The notes: generated by a model not told the origin, from the sequence alone. Numbered from the stretch's first letter, positions 7,253-15,421 are shown. The stretch: DNA of 32,147 nucleotides from Mageeibacillus sp. UBA5734 (GCA_002419365.1 DIGA01000076.1:1-32147); one strand, 5' to 3'. Made by a program: numbers and translations.

Positions 7253-8869
7253 TTAAACGCCGTCAAAACATTTGGCGATGTGCGATTCGCTGACATCCGG
7301 CCGAGTCGTGGCTGCGGCAATGACCAGAGCCAGGATCGACAGTGGCACTGCGATGATCACGGCATCGACCTGGGCCAGCTTGGCCAGTCCAGTTTCTGCC
7401 AGCAAATGAGGTTTGCCAAAGACGAGCTGACACAGGCCGATCGTGGCAGCATTTTTAGCGTGGATGAAGAAGATCCAGATGAAGCTGGCAATCGTTCCCG
7501 TCAAGATGCTTGTGATCGCCGCCTTGCGCGACAATTTTTTCAGGTAGAGGGCACCGACGTAGGCTGGCAGGAAAGCTGCGGCACAGATGCCGAAGAAAAT
7601 CGAGGTTGCCTGGGCGATCAGTCCGATGTCCGTTTTCATCTGGTTGCCGATGTAGGCAAAAAAGGCGCTGACCAGGATCGAAACCACGACCCCGAGACGG
7701 GTGACGAGAAGCGAGTTCGCCTTGATGCCGAGGCTTTTTTCGAACAGGTCGCGGCCGATCGAGGTTCCGACCACATGGTACTGCGAGCTCAGAGTGGACA
7801 TGGCAGCCGACATCAGTGTCAGCATGAAAATGGTGTTGAACCAACCCGGCAGATAGTTTTTCAGGAAAAGCGGAATGATGTTGTCGATCACACCTCCCGC
7901 AGCGGCCATCGCCGTTTTACCGTCTGTTTGGAAAAACAACACGTTAGACAGCGCGCCAACGACAAAGGCGACGCCCGTCATCATCAGGATGAAGACACCG
8001 CCCGAGGCGACGGCCCGGTTGAGTTCACGATTGCTTTTGACAGTCATGAAGCGGACGACCAGCTGCGGCTGGGCCAGCACGCCGATACCGACGCCCATGA
8101 CGACCGAGGTGACGACCGCCCACCAGTAAGGTGAATTGAACGTTGGCATCGAGGTCCAGCCGGCAAAGCCATTCGCCGTCAGCTTGGCCGTCTGCTCCTG
8201 GATCGCAGATTCATTCATCAGGTTGGTCAGGGCGAGGTGCGCGTTGGTAACCCCACCCAGCTTGGCATAGACGAAGATTAAGAGAAACAGCATGCCGCCA
8301 AACATGATCGAACCCTGGAAAGCATCGGTGTACATGACGCCTTTCATACCACCCATCGCGACATAGAGAGCGATGATCATGGTGAAAAAGAACAGCGTCA
8401 CATTGAAATCAATGTTGAACTGGGTGGCCAGAAAGCCGACTCCGCCTTTGAGGACCGCTGCCGCATAGAATGGCATGAACAGGAACACAACAGCGGCGGA
8501 AAATCCCTGGATGAACTTGGACTGGAAACGCACGCCCAAAAGTTCCGGGAAGGTGTGGGCATCGAGGTTGTGGCCCATTTTGCGTGTCCGTTTGCCAAAG
8601 AGCAGAAACGCGATAAACACGCCAACAAAAATATTGAGGAAGGTCAGCCACAAGAGCGACATCCCGAACAGTCCGGCGTTGCCGCCAAAGCCGACGATCG
8701 CCGAGGTGCTGATGAAGGTCGCACCATAGGACAGGGCCATGACCATCGGATGGATCTGGCGCCCGGCCAGCATGTAGTCACCGGCTGTCTTGGTGCTGCG
8801 GTAGGCCATCAGGCTCAGATAGGCGAGGATAAACAGGTACAGGACTGAGGCAACAATCGGGAACAGCAT
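7253..8869 (-). CDS. Sodium:solute symporter (first copy of a tandem pair)
   Basis: The product has 538 residues from the ATG at 8869, which has GGAGG 8 bases upstream; a longer in-frame reading from 9019 would overlap the accessory gene and begins with a basic, non-conserved stretch. It shows the same SSS architecture and motifs as its downstream neighbour (DYMLAGRQIHPMVMALSYG, SAIVGFGGNAG, MGGMKGVMYTDAFQG, SAAMSTLSSQYHVVG). The nucleotide sequence of the two copies is also alike over long stretches, which points to tandem duplication rather than separate acquisition. It follows a small accessory gene by 25 bases; that pair is the usual arrangement of this symporter subgroup. Only one accessory gene serves two transporters here. 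Confidence 0.9.
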   Translation of the reverse strand: MLFPIVASVLYLFILAYLSLMAYRSTKTAGDYMLAGRQIHPMVMALSYGATFISTSAIVGFGGNAGLFGMSLLWLTFLNIFVGVFIAFLLFGKRTRKMGHNLDAHTFPELLGVRFQSKFIQGFSAAVVFLFMPFYAAAVLKGGVGFLATQFNIDFNVTLFFFTMIIALYVAMGGMKGVMYTDAFQGSIMFGGMLFLLIFVYAKLGGVTNAHLALTNLMNESAIQEQTAKLTANGFAGWTSMPTFNSPYWWAVVTSVVMGVGIGVLAQPQLVVRFMTVKSNRELNRAVASGGVFILMMTGVAFVVGALSNVLFFQTDGKTAMAAAGGVIDNIIPLFLKNYLPGWFNTIFMLTLMSAAMSTLSSQYHVVGTSIGRDLFEKSLGIKANSLLVTRLGVVVSILVSAFFAYIGNQMKTDIGLIAQATSIFFGICAAAFLPAYVGALYLKKLSRKAAITSILTGTIASFIWIFFIHAKNAATIGLCQLVFGKPHLLAETGLAKLAQVDAVIIAVPLSILALVIAAATTRPDVSESHIAKCFDGV

Positions 8870-8894
8870 GTCCTTTTCCTCCGGGATGCTTCTT

Positions 8895-9077
8895 TTACAG
8901 GTTCTCTTCGACCTTCTTTTCTTCTTCTTCCCAGCTGGCTTCTTCCGAAACTTGTTCAGGCTCTTTGTCCAGGCCTCGGTTCCAATTGGCAACGCCGTAG
9001 ATGACACAAGCAGCTGCACTCAGCACACACAGAAGGTAAACGCTCCAGATCCAGAAATCAGGAATACCCAAAACCAT
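8895..9077 (-). CDS. Symporter small accessory protein
   Basis: This is a 60-residue protein with one membrane helix (about residues 8-30: FWIWSVYLLCVLSAAACVIY) followed by GVANWNRG and a highly charged Glu/Lys-rich tail. The pattern LGIPDFW…YLLCVLSA…VIYGVANWN is that of the small accessory protein found just upstream of certain sodium:solute symporters; this is recalled family knowledge. Its role is probably assembly or stability of the transporter in the membrane. It is the first gene of the minus-strand cluster. The upstream leader carries GGCGGAG as ribosome binding site and a 17-bp inverted repeat. Confidence 0.82.
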   Translation of the reverse strand: MVLGIPDFWIWSVYLLCVLSAAACVIYGVANWNRGLDKEPEQVSEEASWEEEEKKVEENL

Positions 9078-9370
9078 AGTGACTCCGCCTTTCTCTTGAT
9101 GCTTTGAACGTCAAAGCGACTCTTTTACCATCGTAGCGAATGCCCACAATCCCTGCAACGTGACAGAGCCCGTCGGCAAAAAAAGCGTATTTTCAGCAAT
9201 ATTTATGATCATTTTTGCAAATATTGAGTGGAACCCTGTCAGAACAAGCATCAAATTCATGCGTTTGTTACCATGCCAGCGAGCTGATTCCCGTAAAATG
9301 AAGCTATCTCCATAATTTCGACATATCCTGTCGGTATGGTTGGTTTAGAAATAATATCAAGGAGCAGTCC
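9078..9370. promoter_or_regulatory. Divergent control region of the symporter cluster and copA
   Basis: About 293 bases without a gene. Three dyads are visible. GCTTTGA-ACG-TCAAAGC (9101-9117) lies in the leader of the symporter cluster. CAATATTT (9197-9204) and AAATATTG (9219-9226) are perfect arms with a 14-base spacer in the middle of the region. CGACA-TATCC-TGTCG (9319-9333) lies 38 bases ahead of the copA start and is the best place for a copper-responsive operator, although it is not the classic TACANNTGTA box. A weak minus-strand promoter can be read as TTGCAG, 17 bases, TACGAT, around 9132-9160. No regulator gene of the CsoR or CopY type is nearby. Confidence 0.45.
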
Positions 9371-11851
9371 ATGCAACAGCACCATACTCTGAAAATATCT
9401 GGCATGACCTGTGCCTCCTGTTCCGCCCGAGTCGAGAAGGTCTCCAGCCGCTTACCCGGTGTGAGCGAGGCCAATGTCAATTTGGCGACTGAGAAGCTCA
9501 GCATCACGTTCGATGATAGCCAGCTCAGCCTCGATAAGGTCCAGGAAGCGATCGCCAAAGCCGGTTACCAGGCAGCACCGGAAGTGACCGCCAAGGAAGT
9601 GACTGTCCCAATCGCCGGCATGACCTGCGCCGCCTGCTCGGCGCGGATCGAAAAGCAAGTCGGCAAGCTGGAAGGCGTTTCGCTGGCCACGGTCAACTTC
9701 GCCACGGAAAAGGGCGTGTTCACCTACGATCCGGAAAAAATCCGTCTGTCCCAGATCAAGGCGGCAATCCAGAAGGCGGGGTACACGCCGCTGGAGATCG
9801 AGACGGCCCAGGCGGTCGATGAAGACCAGGCCAGAAAAGACCGCGCCATCCGTGTCCTCTGGACGAAATTCATCGTTTCCGCTGCTTTCTCCATACCTTT
9901 GCTCTACCTGGCGATGGGCCACATGCTCTCCTGGTGGAAAGCACCTATTCCGGCCTTCCTCGATCCGATGCGCTATCCGCTCAATTTTGCCATCGCCCAG
10001 ATCATCCTGACCTTGCCGATCGTGGTCGCTGGTTACCGTTTCTACACGGTTGGCTTCAAAAACATCTGGCATCGTTCGCCCAATATGGACTCGCTGATCG
10101 CCATGGGCACTTCGGCTGCAATCCTCTACAGCCTGTATTCGACTTGGGAAATCATCGCTGGAAATTTCATGGCGGCCGAACATCTCTATTTCGAGACGGC
10201 GGGTGTCATCATCACCCTGATTTTGCTCGGCAAAACGCTCGAAGCCATTTCCAAAGGCAAAACGTCGGAAGCGATCAAAAAGCTGATGGGCCTGCGGCCC
10301 AAAACGGCGCGTGTGGTCCAAGAGGGCAAGGAAATCGAAATTCCGGTCGATGAAGTCGAGGTGGGTGATATTCTGCTCGTCAAGCCTGGCGAGAAAATCC
10401 CGGTCGATGGTGAAATCACCAGCGGCCTGACGGCCATTGACGAAGCGATGTTGACCGGCGAGAGCATTCCGGTCGAGAAAGCTGTCGGTGATCCGGTCTA
10501 CACAGCCAGTATCAATGGAAATGGTGCGATCCAGTTCCGGGCTACCAAGGTTGGCAAGGACACAGCCCTGGCCCAGATCATCAAACTGGTTGAAGACGCC
10601 CAGAGCAGCAAGGCGCCGATCGCCCAGCTGGCTGACATCGTCTCCGGCTATTTCGTACCGATTGTCTTTGCGATTGCGGTCCTGGCCGCAGCGGCCTGGC
10701 TGATCGCCGGCCAGACGCTGGTCTTTGCACTTTCGATCCTGATCGCCGTCCTGGTCATTGCTTGTCCCTGTGCCCTCGGCCTGGCCACGCCGACCGCGAT
10801 CATGGTCGGCACCGGCAAAGGTGCCGAAAACGGCATTCTGATCAAAAGCGGTGAGGCGCTCGAGATCACGCACAAGGTCAAGATGATCATTTTCGACAAG
10901 ACGGGTACGATCACGGAGGGCCGCCCTTCGGTTACCGACATCCTGCCTGCCGCCTCTGGCTTCACGGCTGACGAGCTGCTCGCCCTCGCTGCCGCTGCCG
11001 AAAAGGGGTCGGAGCATCCGCTTGGTGAAGCGATCGTGCGCGGTGCCGAGGAGCGGTCCCTCACACTTGCTGAGGCGACTGATTTCCAGGCGATCCCCGG
11101 TCACGGTATCTCGGTTGTCATCGCCGGTCGCCAGGTCTTGCTGGGTAATTCGCGCCTGATGGCGCGCGAGAAAATCAACCTTCCTGCCGATGCCTCCGGC
11201 CACACAGACGCTGATCGACTCGCGGGCGCGGGCAAGACGCCGATGTTCATCGCGGTTGATGGCCAGTACGCTGGCATCATCGCGGTTGCGGACACGGTCA
11301 AGCCGTCCAGTGCCAAGGCAATCGCCCAGCTGCACAAGATGGGCATCCAGGTCGCCATGATCACGGGTGACAACCGCAAAACGGCCCAGGCCATTGCGTC
11401 CCAGGTCGGAATCGACCGGGTCCTGGCGGAAGTTCTGCCAGCTGACAAGGCCAATGAAGTGAAAAAGCTCCAGGCTGAGGGCCACGTTGTGGCGATGGTC
11501 GGCGATGGCATCAATGACGCGCCTGCCCTGGCTCAGGCTGATGTCGGCATCGCCATCGGGTCTGGCACAGATGTGGCCATGGCCTCGGCTGACATCGTCC
11601 TGATGCGCTCCGACCTGCTCGAAGTCGCCACCGCGATCCAACTCTCGCGCAGCACGATCCGCAACATCAAGCAGAACCTGTTCTGGGCCTTCGGCTACAA
11701 CGTCCTCGGCATCCCAGTCGCCGCCGGTCTCCTCTACGCCTTCGGCGGCCCGACCCTGAACCCGATCATCGCCGCCGCCGCCATGTCGATGTCCTCCGTC
11801 TCCGTCCTGACCAACGCCCTGCGGTTAAAGGCCTTCAAAGCGTATCGCTGA
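9371..11851 (+). CDS. copA: Copper-translocating P-type ATPase CopA
   Basis: The product has 826 residues, normal for a P1B-type ATPase with two N-terminal metal-binding domains. HMA1 carries Cys14/Cys17 (MTCASC) and HMA2 carries Cys86/Cys89 (MTCAAC). The transmembrane metal site is Cys465-Pro-Cys467 (CPCALG), the phosphorylated residue is Asp509 in DKTGT, the nucleotide domain has SEHPLGEAI, and the hinge motif GDGINDAP is followed by a last helix with MSMSSVSV. The CPC and MSxSS motifs mark the Cu(I) export subclass. It pumps cuprous ions out of the cytoplasm at the cost of ATP. AAGGAG lies 6 bases before the ATG. It stands alone, with no chaperone or regulator gene beside it, and ends in a probable terminator. 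Confidence 0.93.
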   Translation: MQQHHTLKISGMTCASCSARVEKVSSRLPGVSEANVNLATEKLSITFDDSQLSLDKVQEAIAKAGYQAAPEVTAKEVTVPIAGMTCAACSARIEKQVGKLEGVSLATVNFATEKGVFTYDPEKIRLSQIKAAIQKAGYTPLEIETAQAVDEDQARKDRAIRVLWTKFIVSAAFSIPLLYLAMGHMLSWWKAPIPAFLDPMRYPLNFAIAQIILTLPIVVAGYRFYTVGFKNIWHRSPNMDSLIAMGTSAAILYSLYSTWEIIAGNFMAAEHLYFETAGVIITLILLGKTLEAISKGKTSEAIKKLMGLRPKTARVVQEGKEIEIPVDEVEVGDILLVKPGEKIPVDGEITSGLTAIDEAMLTGESIPVEKAVGDPVYTASINGNGAIQFRATKVGKDTALAQIIKLVEDAQSSKAPIAQLADIVSGYFVPIVFAIAVLAAAAWLIAGQTLVFALSILIAVLVIACPCALGLATPTAIMVGTGKGAENGILIKSGEALEITHKVKMIIFDKTGTITEGRPSVTDILPAASGFTADELLALAAAAEKGSEHPLGEAIVRGAEERSLTLAEATDFQAIPGHGISVVIAGRQVLLGNSRLMAREKINLPADASGHTDADRLAGAGKTPMFIAVDGQYAGIIAVADTVKPSSAKAIAQLHKMGIQVAMITGDNRKTAQAIASQVGIDRVLAEVLPADKANEVKKLQAEGHVVAMVGDGINDAPALAQADVGIAIGSGTDVAMASADIVLMRSDLLEVATAIQLSRSTIRNIKQNLFWAFGYNVLGIPVAAGLLYAFGGPTLNPIIAAAAMSMSSVSVLTNALRLKAFKAYR

Positions 11852-11929
11852 GGCCGGCCGGCCAACACACCCTTGATGGTCACTGGGGCTTTCTCCCGAG
11901 CATTCCATTGATGATCTTGAAAAGCGAAT

Positions 11930-12001
11930 GAAACCAGTCCAATCCCTGATCGATCCCAGGATCCGATGCTACGGGTTCGGCTGGTTTTATTTGTATTTTT
12001 T
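11930..12001 (+). terminator. Probable terminator of copA
   Basis: AAACCAGTCCAATCCC (11931-11946) can pair with GGGTTCGGCTGGTTT (11973-11987), with one wobble, one mismatch and one bulge, around a loop of about 25 bases. A T-rich run (TTATTTGTATTTTTT) follows directly. The imperfect stem and long loop keep the confidence moderate. Confidence 0.45.
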
Positions 12002-12018
12002 CATGGATTTGCGCGCCG

Positions 12019-12062
12019 TAACCTATGTTAGTAATAACCTAGGTTACTTTTAACATAGGTTA
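12019..12062. promoter_or_regulatory. Triple operator array with 16-bp period
   Basis: Three 12-bp palindromic boxes stand exactly 16 bases apart: TAACCTATGTTA (12019-12030), TAACCTAGGTTA (12035-12046, a perfect palindrome) and TAACATAGGTTA (12051-12062). The outer boxes are mirror images of each other, so the whole 44-bp array is itself a near-perfect dyad. This is a strong mark of cooperative binding by a dimeric regulator. The third box overlaps GTTACA (12059-12064), which with TTTATA (12083-12088) at 18 bases could form a promoter reading toward the AraC-type gene. A 15-bp palindrome, AAAATTT-G-AAATTTT, follows at 12071-12085. The regulator is unknown. Confidence 0.7.
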
Positions 12063-12178
12063 CAGAGTGAAAAATTTGAAATTTTATACACCAACATCCG
12101 CCCGGGTGGGCCGATATCCAGACCCTGCATCCACCTCATTAAAATGGCAGGACTACGAACACTTTCCTTCGATTCAGG

Positions 12179-12184
12179 TATACT
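12179..12184 (+). promoter_or_regulatory. -10 box placing the araC-type start codon at +1
   Basis: TATACT ends 6 bases before the ATG at 12191, where transcription would be expected to begin. No ribosome binding site is visible in front of that ATG. The -35 region (12156-12161, CGAACA) matches poorly. A leaderless transcript is possible, or this box is chance and the promoter at 12059-12088 is used. Confidence 0.35.
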
Positions 12185-12190
12185 GGACTT

Positions 12191-13081
12191 ATGATTCTTT
12201 CATTCGTAAAACAGAAGCTTCCTGTCGAGCTGGCGGCCCGCAATGAGCCGCAGCTTTATTATGTCAGCCTGGTCCCAGTTCATGAGAGTGTGCATCCTCG
12301 GGTGATGCACCGGCATGAGGATTTTCTGGAGATCATCCTGATCCGTGAAGGGGCTGGCACTTTTTCGATCGATGGCAGGGATGTCGCGGTCAGGTCCGGC
12401 GATCTGGTCATTTACAACAGCACCATCATCCACGATGAGCGGACAGGTCCGGACAAACCGTTGTCCTGGTTCTGCGTTGCCTTGAAAAATGTCCAGTGGC
12501 CAGGACTGCGGCCAAATTGCCTGATTCGCGACGGTGTTTCGCCAGTTTATCCCAGTGGCGAGCTTTTTGCTGCATTCAATCATCTCTGCGAGGTGATGTT
12601 TGACCAACTGGTCGAGGAACGCCCTGGTCATGCAGTCGCAACCCATCATCTGGCCCAGGCCCTGCTGGCCATGACCCGGCAAGTCATCCTGCAAGCCGAA
12701 GGCCACGGTTATGAAGGCAGCGAAAGCGAGCCCCTGGCCCATCGTGTGATCACTTATCTCGACAATCATTTCACTGAAGCGATTTCCCTCGAGCAACTGG
12801 CAGGCTTGTTCAAGGTCAGCACGTATTATCTGGCCCATGTTTTTAAAGATCGCTTTGGCTATTCTCCGCTGCAGTATGTGTCGCGCCATCGCATCGGCGA
12901 AGCCCAGTCCCTCCTGATCTCGACCGACCTGTCCATCACCGAAATCGCCAGCCGCGTGGGTTACGACAGCCCCAGCCATTTCAACCGCCAGTTCAGCAAA
13001 TATGTCGGCATGCCTCCGCGCCGCTATAAAATCAACTACTTCAAGCGCTTCCCTGAACGACAGAGCAAGAATGAGCAATAA
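12191..13081 (+). CDS. AraC family transcriptional regulator
   Basis: The product has 296 residues. The N-terminal half is a cupin-like sensor (HPRVMHRHEDFLEIILIREGAGTFSIDG, then SGDLVIYNSTIIHDE), the usual fold for sugar or small-molecule binding. The last 100 residues form the double helix-turn-helix of AraC/XylS proteins: ISLEQLAGLFKVSTYYLAHVFKDRFG with YVSRHRIGEAQSLL, then LSITEIASRVGYDSPSHFNRQFSKYVGMPPRRYK. Such proteins mostly activate neighbouring catabolic genes. The gene lies 178 bases ahead of an inositol-dehydrogenase-like gene on the same strand, its likely target. The start is the first in-frame ATG before the cupin but lacks a ribosome binding site. Confidence 0.88.
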   Translation: MILSFVKQKLPVELAARNEPQLYYVSLVPVHESVHPRVMHRHEDFLEIILIREGAGTFSIDGRDVAVRSGDLVIYNSTIIHDERTGPDKPLSWFCVALKNVQWPGLRPNCLIRDGVSPVYPSGELFAAFNHLCEVMFDQLVEERPGHAVATHHLAQALLAMTRQVILQAEGHGYEGSESEPLAHRVITYLDNHFTEAISLEQLAGLFKVSTYYLAHVFKDRFGYSPLQYVSRHRIGEAQSLLISTDLSITEIASRVGYDSPSHFNRQFSKYVGMPPRRYKINYFKRFPERQSKNEQ

Positions 13082-13173
13082 TTCCAAAAATACTTGAGAT
13101 AAATCCAGTTTTTTCAGACCGTTCAGGTGTTGGGAAAAGCAAGATCCGGCAAGAATATTTCATCTTTGCAGCC

Positions 13174-13179
13174 TATAAT
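13174..13179 (+). promoter_or_regulatory. Likely activator-dependent promoter of the dehydrogenase gene
   Basis: A perfect TATAAT stands 80 bases before the ATG at 13260, but the position 17 bases upstream (AAGAAT) is no -35 box. A good -10 without a -35 is common at promoters that need an AraC-type activator, and such a gene lies directly upstream. Confidence 0.4.
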
Positions 13180-13259
13180 CAGAGACAGATACAGGTGCCT
13201 CCGACATCGAGATGTCAGGCGGCAACACAATGTCTTTGATAATCAAGGAGGATTTGCGC

Positions 13260-14282
13260 ATGAAGAAAATCAAGATCGGTTCTGTTGGTCTGGGCCGCCT
13301 CGGCTATGAGCACGCGTCTAACATCGCTACTAAAATCCCGCAATGCGAACTAGCGGCCATCTGTGACGTCGATGCCAGCCGCGTCGCCCAGGTCGCCGAT
13401 GAACTCGACGTTGAATTCCGCTATACAGACTTCGAGGAGATGTGCAAAAATCCCGAGCTCGATGCGATCGTCATCGTCTCACCGTCCTCCCTGCATCCAG
13501 AACAGATCCGAATTGCCCTCGAGAACGGCAAACATGTCTTCTCGGAAAAGCCGCTCGGCACCGATGTCGCCCAGTGCCAGCTTGCCGAAAAAGCAGTTGA
13601 AGCCTATCAGGACCAGGTGTTCATGCTCGGTTTCATGCGCCGCTTCGATCCGTCCTATCTCGATGCCAAAGCCCGCATCGACCGCGGTGAAATCGGCCGC
13701 GTGATCATGGTCCGCAGCTACACTGTCGATCCCATCGCCACGATCGAAGGCACCCTCAAATTCGCCAAATGGAGCGGCGGCCAATTCCTCGACATGTGCG
13801 TCCACGACATCGACCTCGTCCGCTGGTTTACCAAGACAGAACCGAAAAACGTCTGGGGCATCGGCGGCTGCTTCGAATTCGAGCAGTACCGTGAGTGGAA
13901 TGACGGCGACAACGTGGCCGTCATGATGCAAAACGAAGACGAAGCGATGTCTTTCCTCTATGCCGGCCGCGCCGCAGCCCACGGCAGCCATGTCGAGACC
14001 GAGATCATCGGTACCCGCGGCTCACTGCGCATTGCCAATACCCCGGCCAAGAACCTGCTCGAAGTCCTCGACACACACGGCGTCCGCCGCGAATGCTACA
14101 CCGACTTCCTCACCCGCTGGCACGAAGCCTACATCAACGAAATCACCGAATTCTGCAATTGCATCCTCGAAAACAGGAAACCCGAAGTCACCGTCTACGA
14201 TGGCACCGCCGTTTCCCGCATCGCCTACCGCTGCAAAGAATCCTTCGAAACCGGCAAAATGCTGGATATGGCAGGCGCCTGA
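13260..14282 (+). CDS. Gfo/Idh/MocA dehydrogenase, inositol 2-dehydrogenase-like
   Basis: The product has 340 residues from the ATG at 13260, chosen for AAGGAGGA 7 bases upstream. The N-terminus is a Rossmann fold (IKIGSVGLGRLGYEHASNIA) for NAD(P). Lys97 lies in the family motif SEKPLG. Asp178 and His182 (LDMCVHDIDLVRW) repeat the D-x3-H spacing of the catalytic Asp172/His176 of Bacillus myo-inositol dehydrogenase, and GFMRRFDPSYLDAK is typical of that subgroup. It should oxidise a cyclitol or sugar in the cytoplasm; myo-inositol is the first guess but other substrates are possible since no other iol gene is in view. Expression is probably controlled by the AraC-type gene upstream. Confidence 0.8.
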   Translation: MKKIKIGSVGLGRLGYEHASNIATKIPQCELAAICDVDASRVAQVADELDVEFRYTDFEEMCKNPELDAIVIVSPSSLHPEQIRIALENGKHVFSEKPLGTDVAQCQLAEKAVEAYQDQVFMLGFMRRFDPSYLDAKARIDRGEIGRVIMVRSYTVDPIATIEGTLKFAKWSGGQFLDMCVHDIDLVRWFTKTEPKNVWGIGGCFEFEQYREWNDGDNVAVMMQNEDEAMSFLYAGRAAAHGSHVETEIIGTRGSLRIANTPAKNLLEVLDTHGVRRECYTDFLTRWHEAYINEITEFCNCILENRKPEVTVYDGTAVSRIAYRCKESFETGKMLDMAGA

Positions 14283-14360
14283 AAAGGTCCGTCTCCAGAG
14301 CCATTCTTCCAACCTGGCACTCTGGCTCTGCCTTCAAATGAAATCGCCCTGGCACTGTGA

Positions 14361-14518
14361 TCAGTCTGGCTTGGCCAGCAATGCTTGCAGCTTGCCGGGT
14401 TTTTTCATGGCCTGGTAGAACTCGAGGAAGTCCTCTTCCGGCAAAGGGCGACTGAACAGATCCCGATGTTTGAGCCGCAGAGGGCACTGGCCTGGCAATC
14501 GATTCTTGACTTTTACTG
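14361..14518 (-). pseudogene. C-terminal gene remnant
   Basis: Downstream of the hydrolase, in a different frame, the minus strand keeps a coding-like reading of about 52 codons that ends with TGA at 14361-14363. It reads …RDLFSRPLPEEDFLEFYQ, then AMKKPGKLQALLAKPD. The codons have the GC-rich third positions of the neighbouring genes and the peptide looks like a natural protein end. No start with a ribosome binding site is seen, and in that frame the upstream side runs into the hydrolase gene. It may be the tail of a gene lost by deletion or frameshift. The family is not recognised. Confidence 0.3.
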
Positions 14519-15421
14519 GAATCGCGTCTTCAGCCAGGTCAGCACCAGGCTGGTCCAGACCTGGACTGGCGGGTTGATCTGTTCCGGACTGACGGCTGTC
14601 CGTTCGTCAGCCAGAGCCAGGCCGTGGCGGCCCTGGGAAAAGACGTGGAATTCGAACGGAATGTCCGCCTTTTTCAGGGCAGCGGCCAATTCCAGGGAAT
14701 TTTCCAGCGGCACCAGTTCATCATCAGCCGTGTGCCAGATGAAGGTCGGCGGTGTATCCGGGCTGACGTGGCGCACCGGATTGATCTGGTCTTTTTCAGC
14801 AACGGACGGCTCCTTATGGCCAAAAGCGGCAATCTCGCAGAGCCTCAGGAAATCGGCCAGCGGATTGTCCGGAATGCGGTCGTGGATCTCCGCGGTCAGG
14901 ACGTAGTCGATCATCGGGTAGCCAAGAACCAGAGCATCCGGCCGGAAATCCTGCGCCGGACCGCCCAGTTTTTCCAGCAGGAACCGGCTGTTCCACTGGG
15001 TGCCAATGCTCGCCGCCAGATGGCCGCCGGCGGAAAAACCACAGACCGCAATCCGCTCCGGATCGACCAGCCACTGGTCCGCCTGATTGCGAACCAAGCG
15101 CAGGGCTGCGGCCACATCGAGCAAGGGCTGAGGGAAAATGGATGGAAAGGTATTTTGCTCCGGTGGCTGGGATGGGTCCTGTGGATAGCTTTGGAAAAAC
15201 ACTGCATAGCGCAGGACAAAGGCATGATAGCCCTGGGCCGCGAAAAACAGGGCGATCGGTTCAGCCTCCCGGTCGGACGTGCCCAGATAGCCACCGCCCG
15301 GCAAGATCAGGACCGCGGGCCGTCGCGCCCCCGTCTTGAAATCGGGCGAATCATCGAGCAAATAGGTGGTCAAGGTCACATCTGGCCTGTCCGGCCAAAC
15401 CTGGATGGTTTTACTGTGCAT
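14513..15421 (-). CDS. Alpha/beta hydrolase (acetyl-esterase/xylan-esterase type)
   Basis: The product has 302 residues from the ATG at 15421, which has GGAGG 9 bases upstream; an in-frame reading extends to 15658 but looks non-coding. The fold is that of the BD-FAE/acetyl esterase group: oxyanion-hole strand AVLILPGGGYLGTSD (residues 36-50), nucleophile Ser130 in GFSAGGH, an acid residue near 233-234 in WHTADDELVP, and His266 in QGRHGLAL. There is no signal peptide, so it acts in the cytoplasm, probably removing acyl groups from imported sugars or oligosaccharides; substrate unknown. A 14-bp palindrome lies 142 bases upstream of the start. Confidence 0.85.
   Translation of the reverse strand: MHSKTIQVWPDRPDVTLTTYLLDDSPDFKTGARRPAVLILPGGGYLGTSDREAEPIALFFAAQGYHAFVLRYAVFFQSYPQDPSQPPEQNTFPSIFPQPLLDVAAALRLVRNQADQWLVDPERIAVCGFSAGGHLAASIGTQWNSRFLLEKLGGPAQDFRPDALVLGYPMIDYVLTAEIHDRIPDNPLADFLRLCEIAAFGHKEPSVAEKDQINPVRHVSPDTPPTFIWHTADDELVPLENSLELAAALKKADIPFEFHVFSQGRHGLALADERTAVSPEQINPPVQVWTSLVLTWLKTRFQ

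Noticed and set aside
7244..8134. Plus-strand open frame opposite the first symporter (296 codons)
   Set aside because: It mirrors conserved transporter codons, and a similar shadow appears opposite the second copy, as expected from duplication.
8870..9019. N-terminal extension of the first symporter
   Set aside because: It overlaps the small accessory gene, is strongly basic, is not shared with the second copy, and the ATG at 8869 has a proper ribosome binding site.
9452..11641. Long open frame on the minus strand opposite copA (729 codons)
   Set aside because: It is the antisense shadow of a GC-rich, fully conserved P-type ATPase gene; the peptide is Asp/Arg/Gly-rich without domains.
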